From: Viridibacterium sediminicola
GTDB taxonomy: Bacteria; Pseudomonadota; Gammaproteobacteria; Burkholderiales; Rhodocyclaceae
Assembly: GCF_039631295.1 (NCBI RefSeq)
Contig: NZ_JBDIVE010000017.1
Coordinates: forward strand, 1 to 40,739
DNA length: 40,739 nt
Direction: 5' to 3'
Shown here: positions 29,846 to 37,693 of the stretch, piece after piece
How positions within the stretch are numbered: position 1 is the stretch's first letter
How the letters are laid out: each line of letters starts with the position of its first letter
Position numbers and translations under genes: made by a program
Notes under the pieces: generated by a model
Told to the model about the DNA's origin: nothing
Seen by the model: only the letters and a program-made list of their open reading frames with translations
Databases searched by the model: none

Positions 29846-31174
29846 TCACTTCGCTGGCAGCGCCGTACCACCCTTGAAATTCGCCTTCTTGAGCAAGCTC
29901 TCGTACTGATGAGACATCACGTAAGCCTGCACCTGAGCCATGAAGTCCATGGTCACCACCACGATAATCAGTAGTGAAGTGCCGCCGAAATAGAACGGTA
30001 CGTTGAACTTCAGAATCAGCAACTCGGGCAACAAGCACACCAGCGTGACGTAGATTGCACCAATCAAAGTCAGACGCATGAGGATGCGGTCGATGTAACG
30101 AGCCGTCTGATCACCGGGACGAATCCCGGGCACGAAGGCACCTGATTTCTTCAGATTGTCAGCCGTTTCCTTCGAGTTGAAGACCAGGGCCGTATAGAAG
30201 AAACAGAAGAACACGATTGCTGCCGAATACAGCAGGATGTACACCGGTTGTCCCGGCGACAGGCCTCCTGCAATGTCCTTCAGCCAACGCATGCTTTCGG
30301 AGCTACCAAACCATTGTGCTGCCGTAGCCGGGAACAGAATGATCGACGATGCAAAGATCGGCGGAATCACACCCGACATATTCAGCTTCAGCGGCAAATG
30401 CGAACTTTGACCGCCGTAAACCTTGTTACCCACCTGACGCTTGGCGTAGTTGACCAGGATCTTGCGCTGGCCGCGTTCCACGAACACCACACCCGCCGTC
30501 ACTGCACCAATGGCTGCCACGATGAGAATCGCAATCAGCGGATTCATCGCACCGGTATGAACCAGTTCAAACAAGCCGGCGACAGAGCTCGGCAGATTCG
30601 CCGCGATACCACTGAAGATGATGATCGAGATACCGTTACCGACACCGCGCTCGGTGATCTGCTCACCCAGCCACATCAGAAACAGCGTACCCGTCACCAG
30701 CGTCGTCACCGTGGTGATGGTGAACATCAAACCAGGATTCAGAACCAAACCTGCTTGTTGCTCCAGCATCACCGAAATGCTGATCGCCTGGAACAGCGCC
30801 AAAGCCACGGTTCCGTAGCGCGTGTACTGCGTCATCTTGCGGCGCCCTGCCTCACCCTCTTTCTTGAGGGCTTCCAGCGTCGGCGATGCGATCGTCAGCA
30901 ATTGCATGATGATCGAGGCCGAGATGTACGGCATGATGCCCAGCGCAAAAATCGTGAATCGCGACAGTGCACCACCCGAGAACAGGTTGAGCACGCCGAG
31001 AATGCCGCCCTTTTGCGAATCGAAAAGGCGCGTCAGCTGATCCGGGTCGATACCCGGCACAGGGATGTGCGCACCAATCCGATACACCACAAGCGCGCCC
31101 AGCAAAAACAGCAGGCGCTTCTTGAGGTCCGCAAATTTACCGCCTTTAGCCTGCAATGCAGTCTGGTTAGCCAC
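29846..31174 (-). CDS. secY: Protein translocase subunit SecY
   Basis: A 442-residue inner membrane protein with ten transmembrane helices, the core of the SecYEG channel for export of unfolded proteins. Visible blocks are YRIGAHIPVPGIDPDQL, NLFSGGALSRFTIFALGIMPYISASIIMQLL (the pore-plug/helix 2 region) and YAKRQVGNKVYGGQSSHLPLKLNMSGVIPPIFASS. The cytosolic loop with RPGDQTARYIDRILMRLTLIG contacts the ribosome and SecA. It lies 23 bases after rplO. Confidence 0.99.
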   Translation of the reverse strand: MANQTALQAKGGKFADLKKRLLFLLGALVVYRIGAHIPVPGIDPDQLTRLFDSQKGGILGVLNLFSGGALSRFTIFALGIMPYISASIIMQLLTIASPTLEALKKEGEAGRRKMTQYTRYGTVALALFQAISISVMLEQQAGLVLNPGLMFTITTVTTLVTGTLFLMWLGEQITERGVGNGISIIIFSGIAANLPSSVAGLFELVHTGAMNPLIAILIVAAIGAVTAGVVFVERGQRKILVNYAKRQVGNKVYGGQSSHLPLKLNMSGVIPPIFASSIILFPATAAQWFGSSESMRWLKDIAGGLSPGQPVYILLYSAAIVFFCFFYTALVFNSKETADNLKKSGAFVPGIRPGDQTARYIDRILMRLTLIGAIYVTLVCLLPELLILKFNVPFYFGGTSLLIIVVVTMDFMAQVQAYVMSHQYESLLKKANFKGGTALPAK

Positions 31175-31197
31175 GTAAGCTGTCCCGATTCGCCAAC

Positions 31198-31647
31198 TTA
31201 AGCCGCAGCGGCGATATCAGCAACCGAGCCACCCGCTGCTTCGATTGCAGCACGCGCACCCTTGGTTGCACCCACGCCCAGCAGCTTGACTGCACGGCTG
31301 ATTTCGCCGGACAGGATCACCTTGGCCGACAGCACATCAGCAGGCACGACACCCGCTTGCTTGAGGGCGAGCAGATCGATTTCATCGATCGGCAGGTCGT
31401 TGATTTCAGACAGACGAACTTCGACATTGCGGCCAGCCGTCAGCGACACAAAGCCGCGCTTGGGCAGACGACGCTGCATCGGCATTTGACCGCCTTCGAA
31501 GCCAACCTTGTGGAAACCGCCAGCGCGCGACTTCTGACCCTTGTGGCCGCGGCCACAAGTCTTGCCCAGGCCGCTGCCGATACCACGACCCACACGCCGT
31601 TTGGCATGCGTCGCGCCGTCAGCGGGCTTCAGCTTGTTCAGTTCCAT
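31198..31647 (-). CDS. rplO: 50S ribosomal protein L15
   Basis: A 149-residue protein, MELNKLKPADGATHAKRRVGRGIGSGLGKT at the start, with HKGQKSRAG and the conserved GGQMPMQRRLPKRGF. Its start codon overlaps the rpmD stop by one base (TGATG), so the two are coupled. A longer upstream start is possible but not family-like. Confidence 0.98.
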   Translation of the reverse strand: MELNKLKPADGATHAKRRVGRGIGSGLGKTCGRGHKGQKSRAGGFHKVGFEGGQMPMQRRLPKRGFVSLTAGRNVEVRLSEINDLPIDEIDLLALKQAGVVPADVLSAKVILSGEISRAVKLLGVGATKGARAAIEAAGGSVADIAAAA

Positions 31648-31829
31648 CACACACTCCACTTCAGCAGGTAGGCGATCTTGTTGATCATGCCGCGCACTTC
31701 GGGCGTATCAGCAAGTTCCACCGTATGGTTCATACGACGCAGCCCGAGGCCACGCACCGTTGCACGGTGCGATTCCTTGGTGCCGATGATGCTCTTGACG
31801 AGCGTCACACGAATCTTCTTGTCGGCCAT
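31647..31829 (-). CDS. rpmD: 50S ribosomal protein L30
   Basis: A 60-residue protein, KKIRVTLVKSIIGTKESHRATVRGLGLRRMNHTVEL, matching bacterial L30. It lies 3 bases after rpsE and overlaps the rplO start. Confidence 0.98.
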   Translation of the reverse strand: MADKKIRVTLVKSIIGTKESHRATVRGLGLRRMNHTVELADTPEVRGMINKIAYLLKWSV

Positions 31830-31832
31830 TTC

Positions 31833-32357
31833 TTAACCCCGGATCTCTTCCACCGTCTTGCCGCGCTTGGCAGCAATCTGGGCAGGCGTGTTGATCTTGA
31901 ACAGGCCGTCCAGCGTGGCACGAACGACGTTGTAAGGATTGGTCGAGCCCAGACACTTGGCGATCACGTCGGTCACGCCCATCACTTCGAAGACTGCGCG
32001 CATGGCGCCGCCTGCGATGATGCCGGTACCGCTCGGAGCCGGTTGCATCAGGACCACCGAAGCGCCGTGACGACCGATCACCGTGTGATGCAGCGTACCG
32101 CTCTTGAGGGGCACCTTGCCCATCTTGCGGCGTGCTTCGTCCATCGCCTTTTGCACCGCAACCGGCACTTCACGCGACTTGCCCTTACCCATGCCGACGG
32201 CACCATCACCATCGCCCACCACGGTCAGTGCTGCGAAACCGAGAATCCGGCCGCCCTTCACCACCTTGGTAACGCGATTGATGGAGACCATCTTTTCGCG
32301 AAGACCATCATCACGCTCTTCGGATGCCTGGGGTTTCTTTGATTGTTGCTTAGCCAT
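31833..32357 (-). CDS. rpsE: 30S ribosomal protein S5
   Basis: A 174-residue protein with the S5 double-stranded RNA-binding domain (VSINRVTKVVKGGRILGFAALTVVGDGDGAVGMGKGK) and the C-terminal domain (TGIIAGGAMRAVFEVMGVTDV). It affects decoding accuracy. It lies 11 bases after rplR. Confidence 0.99.
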   Translation of the reverse strand: MAKQQSKKPQASEERDDGLREKMVSINRVTKVVKGGRILGFAALTVVGDGDGAVGMGKGKSREVPVAVQKAMDEARRKMGKVPLKSGTLHHTVIGRHGASVVLMQPAPSGTGIIAGGAMRAVFEVMGVTDVIAKCLGSTNPYNVVRATLDGLFKINTPAQIAAKRGKTVEEIRG

Positions 32358-32368
32358 TATTCTCTCGC

Positions 32369-32722
32369 TTAGAACTGGAGGCCGCCTTCACGAGCCGCTT
32401 CGGCAAGAGCCTTGACGCGACCGTGATACTGGAAACCGGCACGGTCGAATGCGACCGACTGGACACCTGCTGCCACCGCGCGCTCGGCAATCAACTTGCC
32501 AACCACCGTAGCTGCAGCCACATTGCCGCCATTGGCGACCTGACCGCGCACTGCCGGCTCGACCGTCGAGGCCGAAGCCAGCACCTTGGAGCCGCAGTCG
32601 GAAATGACCTGTGCGTAGATATGCAGGTTTGAACGGTAGACCGTCAGACGGGCAACCTTCAGCTCGGCGATACGGGCGCGAGTTTTGCGGGCCCGGCGCA
32701 AACGTGCTTCTTTTTTGTTCAT
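32369..32722 (-). CDS. rplR: 50S ribosomal protein L18
   Basis: A 117-residue protein: RARKTRARIAELKVARLTVYRSNLHIYAQV and VAFDRAGFQYHGRVKALAEAAREGGLQF, the standard L18 sequence. It binds 5S rRNA with L5. It lies 11 bases after rplF. Confidence 0.98.
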   Translation of the reverse strand: MNKKEARLRRARKTRARIAELKVARLTVYRSNLHIYAQVISDCGSKVLASASTVEPAVRGQVANGGNVAAATVVGKLIAERAVAAGVQSVAFDRAGFQYHGRVKALAEAAREGGLQF

Positions 32723-32733
32723 AAAGTCCGCCC

Positions 32734-33267
32734 TTACTTCTTCTTGGTCTCTTTGATGACCACAACTTCGTCGGAATAACGCACACCCTTGCCCTTATAC
32801 GGCTCAGGAGCACGGTAGGCGCGCACTTCTGCAGCAACCTGACCAACTTGTTGCTTGTCGACACCCTTGATGATGATCTCGGTTTGCGTCGGCGTTTCAA
32901 CCTTCACACCGGCAGGCATTTGATGCACCACCGGATGCGAGAAGCCCAGCGACAGATTCAGCTTGTCACCCTGAGCTTGCGCACGGTAACCCACACCAAC
33001 CAGGTTGAGCTTGCGCTCGAAACCCTTGCTGACGCCGGTCACCATGTTGTTGATCACCGCACGCGTCGTACCCGACAGTGCGTTGGCATTATCTGCGCCA
33101 TCGATGGGCTTGACGACCAGGCTTGCGCCTTCGCGAACAACCGTCACCGACGGGTGGATGGAGCGCTGCAGCGTACCGAGCGCACCCTTCACCACAATCT
33201 CGCTTCCAGCGATGGTTGCTTCAACGCCCGCAGGCAGAGCAACCGGATTCTTAGCAACACGCGACAT
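32734..33267 (-). CDS. rplF: 50S ribosomal protein L6
   Basis: A 177-residue protein beginning MSRVAKNPVALPAGVEATI, with the L6 repeat domains and the conserved APEPYKGKGVRYSDEVVVIKETKKK end. ATG 33267 is the canonical start; the frame runs further upstream into rpsH by chance. Located near the factor-binding centre of the 50S subunit. Confidence 0.99.
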   Translation of the reverse strand: MSRVAKNPVALPAGVEATIAGSEIVVKGALGTLQRSIHPSVTVVREGASLVVKPIDGADNANALSGTTRAVINNMVTGVSKGFERKLNLVGVGYRAQAQGDKLNLSLGFSHPVVHQMPAGVKVETPTQTEIIIKGVDKQQVGQVAAEVRAYRAPEPYKGKGVRYSDEVVVIKETKKK

Positions 33268-33277
33268 GTTCTTCCCC

Positions 33278-33673
33278 TTACGCGACGATGCAGAGAACTT
33301 CGCCGCCGACATTGCTGGCGCGCGCACGACGGTCCGTCATCACGCCGGACGGCGTGGACACAATCGCCACACCCAGACCGTTCATGACGCGCGGCAGCTC
33401 GTCGCTACCCTTATAAACACGCAGGCCGGGACGGCTCACGCGTTCAATGCGTTCGATAACAGGACGACCTGCGTAGTACTTGAGTGCCAGGTGCAGTTCG
33501 CTCTTGGCAGCCTCGCCACGCACGGCGAAATCATCGATATAACCTTCGTCCTTCAACACTTTGGCGATTGCAATCTTCAGCTTGGATGAAGGCATCGAAA
33601 CAGAGGCCTTCTCCGCCAGCTGCGCATTGCGAATGCGCGTCAGCATATCGGCGATCGGATCGGACATACTCAT
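33278..33673 (-). CDS. rpsH: 30S ribosomal protein S8
   Basis: A 131-residue protein, MSMSDPIADMLTRIRNAQLAEKASVSMPSSKLK at the start and GVMTDRRARASNVGGEVLCIVA at the end. It binds 16S rRNA helix 21, and in E. coli represses the spc operon by binding the rplE region. It lies 12 bases after rpsN. Confidence 0.99.
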   Translation of the reverse strand: MSMSDPIADMLTRIRNAQLAEKASVSMPSSKLKIAIAKVLKDEGYIDDFAVRGEAAKSELHLALKYYAGRPVIERIERVSRPGLRVYKGSDELPRVMNGLGVAIVSTPSGVMTDRRARASNVGGEVLCIVA

Positions 33674-33685
33674 TCTTCGATCTCC

Positions 33686-33991
33686 TTACCAGCTCGCCTT
33701 GGTCATGCCAGGGATTTCACCCCGGAATGCGGCTTCACGAATCTTCAGACGGCACAGGCCGAACTTGCGGAACACACCACGCGGACGGCCCGTAATTGCA
33801 CAGCGGCTACGCTGACGGGTCGGCGCGGCGTTACGCGGCAGTTGTTGCAACTTCAAACGTGCAGCTTGTCGCTCTTCGTCAGACAACGAGGCATCGTTGA
33901 TGACATCGGTCAGCTGCTTGCGCTTGGGCGCATACTTTTCAGCCAGCTTGCGACGCTTTTCATCACGATTGATCAGAGACAGTTTTGCCAT
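33686..33991 (-). CDS. rpsN: 30S ribosomal protein S14
   Basis: A 101-residue protein, MAKLSLINRDEKRRKLAEKYAPKRKQL at the start, with CAITGRPRGVFRKFGLCRLKIREAA. It lacks the CxxC pairs, so it is the long zinc-independent form. ATG 33991 is the family start. It lies 7 bases after rplE. Confidence 0.99.
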   Translation of the reverse strand: MAKLSLINRDEKRRKLAEKYAPKRKQLTDVINDASLSDEERQAARLKLQQLPRNAAPTRQRSRCAITGRPRGVFRKFGLCRLKIREAAFRGEIPGMTKASW

Positions 33992-33998
33992 GTGAGCC

Positions 33999-34538
33999 TC
34001 AGTTCTTGAACGGGAACTTGAACAACGCCAGCAGCGCACGCGCTTCAGCATCATTCTTCGCGGTCGTCGTGATGCTGATGTTCAGCCCACGCAGTGCATC
34101 GATCTTGTCGTACTCGATCTCGGGGAAAATGATCTGCTCTTTCACACCGAGATTGTAGTTGCCACGACCATCAAAACCCTTGCTCTGGATACCGCGGAAA
34201 TCGCGGATACGCGGCATGGCAATGGTGATCAGGCGATCGAGGAACTCAAACATGCGCGGACCACGCAGCGTGACCATGCAACCAATCGGGTAACCTTCGC
34301 GGATCTTGAAACCTGCGATGGACTTCTTGGCCTTGGTGGTCACCGGCTTTTGGCCAGCGATCTTGGTCAGATCACCCAGCGCATGCTCCAGCACCTTCTT
34401 GTCGCCAATCGCTTCACCCACACCCATATTGAGGGTGACCTTGGTGATGCGCGGCACTTCCATGATGGACTTGTAGCCAAACTGCTTGAGCAGCTCGGGC
34501 GCTACAGTTGCCTTGTAATAGTCTTGAAGACGGGCCAT
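33999..34538 (-). CDS. rplE: 50S ribosomal protein L5
   Basis: A 179-residue protein, MARLQDYYKATVAPELLKQFGYKSIMEVPRI at the start, with KPVTTKAKKSIAGFKIREGYPIGCMVTLRG and RGLNISITTTAKNDAEARALL. It binds 5S rRNA in the central protuberance. It lies 9 bases after rplX. Confidence 0.99.
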   Translation of the reverse strand: MARLQDYYKATVAPELLKQFGYKSIMEVPRITKVTLNMGVGEAIGDKKVLEHALGDLTKIAGQKPVTTKAKKSIAGFKIREGYPIGCMVTLRGPRMFEFLDRLITIAMPRIRDFRGIQSKGFDGRGNYNLGVKEQIIFPEIEYDKIDALRGLNISITTTAKNDAEARALLALFKFPFKN

Positions 34539-34547
34539 GACAATTCC

Positions 34548-34865
34548 TTATGCGCTGACCAGTTCGCCGTTAGACTTGAAGAAACGCACCTTGCGGCCAT
34601 CCTCCAGCGTCTTGAAGCCAACGCGATCCGCCTTTTGGGTGGCCGCATTGAACAGCGCAACATTCGAAACATGGATCGGCATTTCTTTCTCGACAATGCC
34701 ACCCACCTGACCTTTGACCGGATTCGGCTTGACGTGCTTCTTGACGCGATTGACGCCTTCGACAACAACATACTCAGCCGACACGCGCAGCGTGATCGTG
34801 CCGCGCTTGCCCTTGTCCTTGCCAACCAGGACGATTACTTCGTCCCCTTTACGGATCTTGTCCAT
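34548..34865 (-). CDS. rplX: 50S ribosomal protein L24
   Basis: A 105-residue protein, MDKIRKGDEVIVLVGKDKGKRGTI (a KOW motif), then VNRVKKHVKPNPVKGQVGGIVEKEMPIHVSNV. It helps start 50S assembly. It lies 10 bases after rplN. Confidence 0.98.
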   Translation of the reverse strand: MDKIRKGDEVIVLVGKDKGKRGTITLRVSAEYVVVEGVNRVKKHVKPNPVKGQVGGIVEKEMPIHVSNVALFNAATQKADRVGFKTLEDGRKVRFFKSNGELVSA

Positions 34866-34875
34866 CCTGAGCTCC

Positions 34876-35244
34876 TCAGAGAACTTCCGGCGCCAGCGAC
34901 ACGATCTTCATGAAGCGCTCGGTACGCAATTCACGCGTAACCGGCCCGAAGATACGAGTGCCAATAGGCTCCAGCTTGTTGTTGAGCAGCACAGCGGCGT
35001 TCTTGTCGAACTTGATCAAGGAACCGTCCGGGCGACGCACGCCCTTGGCAGTACGCACGACCACAGCGCTGTACACATCACCCTTCTTGACACGCCCACG
35101 GGGCGCTGCATCCTTGATGCTGACCTTGATGATGTCACCCACGCCCGCATAGCGACGCTTGGAACCACCCAGCACCTTGATGCACATCACCGAACGCGCG
35201 CCGGTGTTATCGGCGACGTCGAGAATCGACTGCATTTGGATCAT
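34876..35244 (-). CDS. rplN: 50S ribosomal protein L14
   Basis: A 122-residue protein, MIQMQSILDVADNTGARSVMCIKVLGGSKRRYA at the start, with KKGDVYSAVVVRTAKGVRRPDGSLIKFD and GPVTRELR. First gene of the spc operon, separated from rpsQ by 161 bases that hold a hairpin and a promoter. Confidence 0.99.
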   Translation of the reverse strand: MIQMQSILDVADNTGARSVMCIKVLGGSKRRYAGVGDIIKVSIKDAAPRGRVKKGDVYSAVVVRTAKGVRRPDGSLIKFDKNAAVLLNNKLEPIGTRIFGPVTRELRTERFMKIVSLAPEVL

Positions 35245-35346
35245 TTTTTAAACTCCATCCAACTTGGCGCGCCTACGAAGAAGCACCCAGTCTTGGATCC
35301 CGTTCGGGAAATTGCCCCCACAAATTCGTGAGGAGATGAGCAGACT

Positions 35347-35376
35347 ATTATAAGCCGACTTTTAAATCTGTTGCAA
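35347..35376 (-). promoter_or_regulatory. spc-operon promoter (rplN)
   Basis: Minus strand: -35 TTGCAA (complement of 35371-35376), an 18-base spacer, and a perfect -10 TATAAT (complement of 35347-35352). It is 100 bases from rplN and directly follows the hairpin after rpsQ. Confidence 0.7.
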
Positions 35377-35402
35377 GTGGGCTGTTAAAAAACAGCCCAC
35401 TT
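35375..35402 (-). terminator. Hairpin ending the S10 operon
   Basis: A perfect 12-bp inverted repeat, AAGTGGGCTGTT/AACAGCCCACTT, with a 4-base loop, starting 3 bases past the rpsQ stop. Minus-strand sequence after the stem is GCAACAG, with no T-run, so the stem is very stable but not a textbook terminator. On the plus strand it is followed by TTTTCTT. Confidence 0.65.
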
Positions 35403-35405
35403 TTC

Positions 35406-35678
35406 TTACAGGCCTTGAGCTTTCTCGACGACCTTGGTCACGCGCCAGCTCTTGGTCTTGGAAATCGGGCGGCATTCCTCGATCTCGACCAGGTCACCTT
35501 CAGCAGCAACGCCGCCTTCAACGTGAGCATGGTACTTGTTCGAACGAATGATCACCTTGCCGTAGAGCGGATGCTTGACGCGGCGCTCGATCAGCACCGT
35601 CACCGTCTTGTTCATCTTGTCGCTGACGACACGACCAACCAGGGTGCGGCGCACCGTCGTTTGGATTTCTTCACTCAT
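35406..35678 (-). CDS. rpsQ: 30S ribosomal protein S17
   Basis: A 90-residue OB-fold protein: RRTLVGRVVSDKMNKTVTVLIERRVKHPLYGKVI, then ECRPISKTKSWRVTKVVEKAQGL. Its ATG overlaps the rpmC stop (ATGA). Last gene of the S10 operon. Confidence 0.98.
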   Translation of the reverse strand: MSEEIQTTVRRTLVGRVVSDKMNKTVTVLIERRVKHPLYGKVIIRSNKYHAHVEGGVAAEGDLVEIEECRPISKTKSWRVTKVVEKAQGL

Positions 35679-35869
35679 TGCTTCACCGCCTTTTCACGCT
35701 GGATGGTGCGCACACGAGCGATGTCACGACGGACACGGCCCAGCTGTGCGTGATTCGCCAACTGCTGCGTGGCGTGTTGCATGCGCAGGGAAAACTGTTC
35801 CTTGAGCAGACCGAGCAATTCGGTCTGCAGCTCTTCGGCGCTCTTCGAACGCAGATCACTTGCATTCAT
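35675..35869 (-). CDS. rpmC: 50S ribosomal protein L29
   Basis: A 64-residue helical protein, MNASDLRSKSAEELQTELLGLLKEQFSLRMQHATQQL and RVRRDIARVRTIQREK. It sits at the exit tunnel near the trigger factor site. ATG 35869 is preferred to TTG 35875. It overlaps rpsQ by 4 bases. Confidence 0.98.
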   Translation of the reverse strand: MNASDLRSKSAEELQTELLGLLKEQFSLRMQHATQQLANHAQLGRVRRDIARVRTIQREKAVKQ

Positions 35870-35871
35870 GA

Positions 35872-36288
35872 TCAAACTCCCACATGCCGCGTGACAAACG
35901 CGGTCTCGATCGGCAGCTTGGCTGCGGCCAGACGGAACGCCTCGCGCGCCAGCACTTCATCAACGCCGTCCATCTCGTACAGCACCTTGCCCGGCTGGAT
36001 TTCAGCAACCCAGTACTCCGGATTACCCTTACCGTTACCCATACGGACTTCGGCAGGCTTCTTGGAGATGGGTTTGTCCGGGAAGATGCGGATCCAGATA
36101 CGACCACCACGCTTGATGTGACGCGACATCGCACGACGAGCGGACTCGATCTGGCGGGCGGTCAGACGGCCACGGCCAATTGCCTTCAGACCGAACTCAC
36201 CGAAGCTCACGGCTGCACCACGGGTTGCGACACCCTTGTTACGGCCCTTTTGCTCCTTGCGGTACTTCCTTCTATTCGGCTGCAGCAT
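35872..36288 (-). CDS. rplP: 50S ribosomal protein L16
   Basis: A 138-residue protein, MLQPNRRKYRKEQKGRNKGVATRGAAVSFGEFGLKA at the start, with RAMSRHIKRGGRIWIRIFPDKPISKKPAEVRMGNGKG. It overlaps the end of rpsC by 17 bases and is separated from rpmC by 2 bases. It stabilises A-site tRNA. Confidence 0.99.
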   Translation of the reverse strand: MLQPNRRKYRKEQKGRNKGVATRGAAVSFGEFGLKAIGRGRLTARQIESARRAMSRHIKRGGRIWIRIFPDKPISKKPAEVRMGNGKGNPEYWVAEIQPGKVLYEMDGVDEVLAREAFRLAAAKLPIETAFVTRHVGV

Positions 36289-37060
36289 CGCTCGCTCCTG
36301 CTGTCTTCACACCTGCGCCCTTGCGCACAGTGCGGCGCGCGGCGGGCTTGCCGTCACCCTCGTTACGCGAGGGGCGGCGACCACGACGGGCCTCGTTATC
36401 ATTTGCTTCCGGTGCAGCTGCGGCTTCACCGCGGCCGACGTACTCACCCTTGTACACCCAGACCTTGATGCCGATCAGGCCATAGGTCGTACGTGCTTCT
36501 GCCGTGCCATAGTCGATATCGGCGCGCAGCGTGTGCAGCGGCACACGGCCTTCGCGATACCACTCGGTACGTGCAATCTCGGCGCCGTTCAGACGACCCG
36601 AGCTCATGATCTTGATGCCCTGGGCACCCAGACGCATGGCGTTCTGCATCGCACGCTTCATGGCGCGGCGGAACATGATGCGCTTTTCAAGCTGCTGGGC
36701 AATCGAATCAGCGATCAACTGTGCGTCGATTTCCGGCTTGCGGATTTCTTCGATGTTGACGTGAACCGGCACACCCATGATCTTTTGCAGATCGCTCTTG
36801 AGCTGCTCGATATCCTCGCCCTTCTTGCCGATCACCACACCCGGACGCGCGCTGAACACCGTGATACGGGCGTTCTTGGCCGGACGCTCGATGAGCACAC
36901 GACCCACTGAAGCGTGCGAGAGCTTCTTCGAAAGATGTTCGCGGACCTTGATGTCCTCTTGCAGCATGCGGCCGAAGTTCTGGCTGTTGGCGTACCAGCG
37001 CGAGCTCCAGTTACGCGTGACCGCGAGGCGGAAACCGGTCGGATGAATCTTCTGTCCCAT
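36272..37060 (-). CDS. rpsC: 30S ribosomal protein S3
   Basis: A 262-residue protein with a KH domain (RITVFSARPGVVIGKKGEDIEQLKSDLQKI) and the C-terminal S3 domain ending GIKVWVYKGEYVGRGEA. A basic, Ala-rich tail of about 45 residues follows (RRGRRPSRNEGDGKPAARRTVRKG), longer than in E. coli and common in betaproteobacteria. It lines the mRNA entry site. Confidence 0.99.
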   Translation of the reverse strand: MGQKIHPTGFRLAVTRNWSSRWYANSQNFGRMLQEDIKVREHLSKKLSHASVGRVLIERPAKNARITVFSARPGVVIGKKGEDIEQLKSDLQKIMGVPVHVNIEEIRKPEIDAQLIADSIAQQLEKRIMFRRAMKRAMQNAMRLGAQGIKIMSSGRLNGAEIARTEWYREGRVPLHTLRADIDYGTAEARTTYGLIGIKVWVYKGEYVGRGEAAAAPEANDNEARRGRRPSRNEGDGKPAARRTVRKGAGVKTAGASDAAAE

Positions 37061-37069
37061 GATTTCCCC

Positions 37070-37399
37070 TTATTCCCCGACAGTCACGAAAATGTGGCAG
37101 GTTTGCTTCTCGATGCGATTGCCACGACCCTTTGCACGGGCAGTGAAACGCTTCAGGGAAGCACCCTTTTCGACATAGATCGTCTTGATCTTCAGGGCGT
37201 CGATATCGGCGCCGTCGTTGTGCTCGGCGTTGGCAATCGCGGACTCCAGAACCTTCTTGATAATCGTTGCACCCTTTTTCGGGGAGAACGCCAGAATGTT
37301 CAGGGCCTGATCTACAGGCTTGCCGCGCACGAGATCGGCCACCAGACGACCCTTTTGGGCCGACAGGCGTACGCCGCGCAGAATGGCATTAGTTTCCAT
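37070..37399 (-). CDS. rplV: 50S ribosomal protein L22
   Basis: A 109-residue protein, METNAILRGVRLSAQKGRLVADLVRGKPVDQALNIL at the start and RFTARAKGRGNRIEKQTCHIFVTVGE at the end, including the hairpin that lines the exit tunnel. ATG 37399 is preferred to an upstream GTG. Confidence 0.98.
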   Translation of the reverse strand: METNAILRGVRLSAQKGRLVADLVRGKPVDQALNILAFSPKKGATIIKKVLESAIANAEHNDGADIDALKIKTIYVEKGASLKRFTARAKGRGNRIEKQTCHIFVTVGE

Positions 37400-37408
37400 G
37401 ATCACCTC

Positions 37409-37684
37409 TTACTTCTTGGCCTTCTTGCTGGCGGCGTGACCCTTGAAGGTCCGCGTCAGCGCGAATTCGCCGAGCTTGTGACCGACCATGTTTTCAGAAA
37501 CATAGACGGGGATGTGTTGACGACCGTTATGCACGGCAATCGTCAAACCCACGAATTCCGGAAGAACGGTCGAACGGCGCGACCAGGTCTTGATCGGGCG
37601 CTTGTCGTTGGAACTTACTGCAGCATCCACTTTCTTGATCAAGTGGGCGTCTACAAAAGGTCCTTTTTTAATAGAACGAGCCAT
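37409..37684 (-). CDS. rpsS: 30S ribosomal protein S19
   Basis: A 91-residue protein, MARSIKKGPFVDAHLIKKVDA at the start, with TWSRRSTVLPEFVGLTIAVHNGRQHIPVYVSENMVGHKLGEFA. It is in the 30S head with S13. It lies 9 bases after rplB. Confidence 0.99.
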   Translation of the reverse strand: MARSIKKGPFVDAHLIKKVDAAVSSNDKRPIKTWSRRSTVLPEFVGLTIAVHNGRQHIPVYVSENMVGHKLGEFALTRTFKGHAASKKAKK

Positions 37685-37693
37685 GACTACCCC

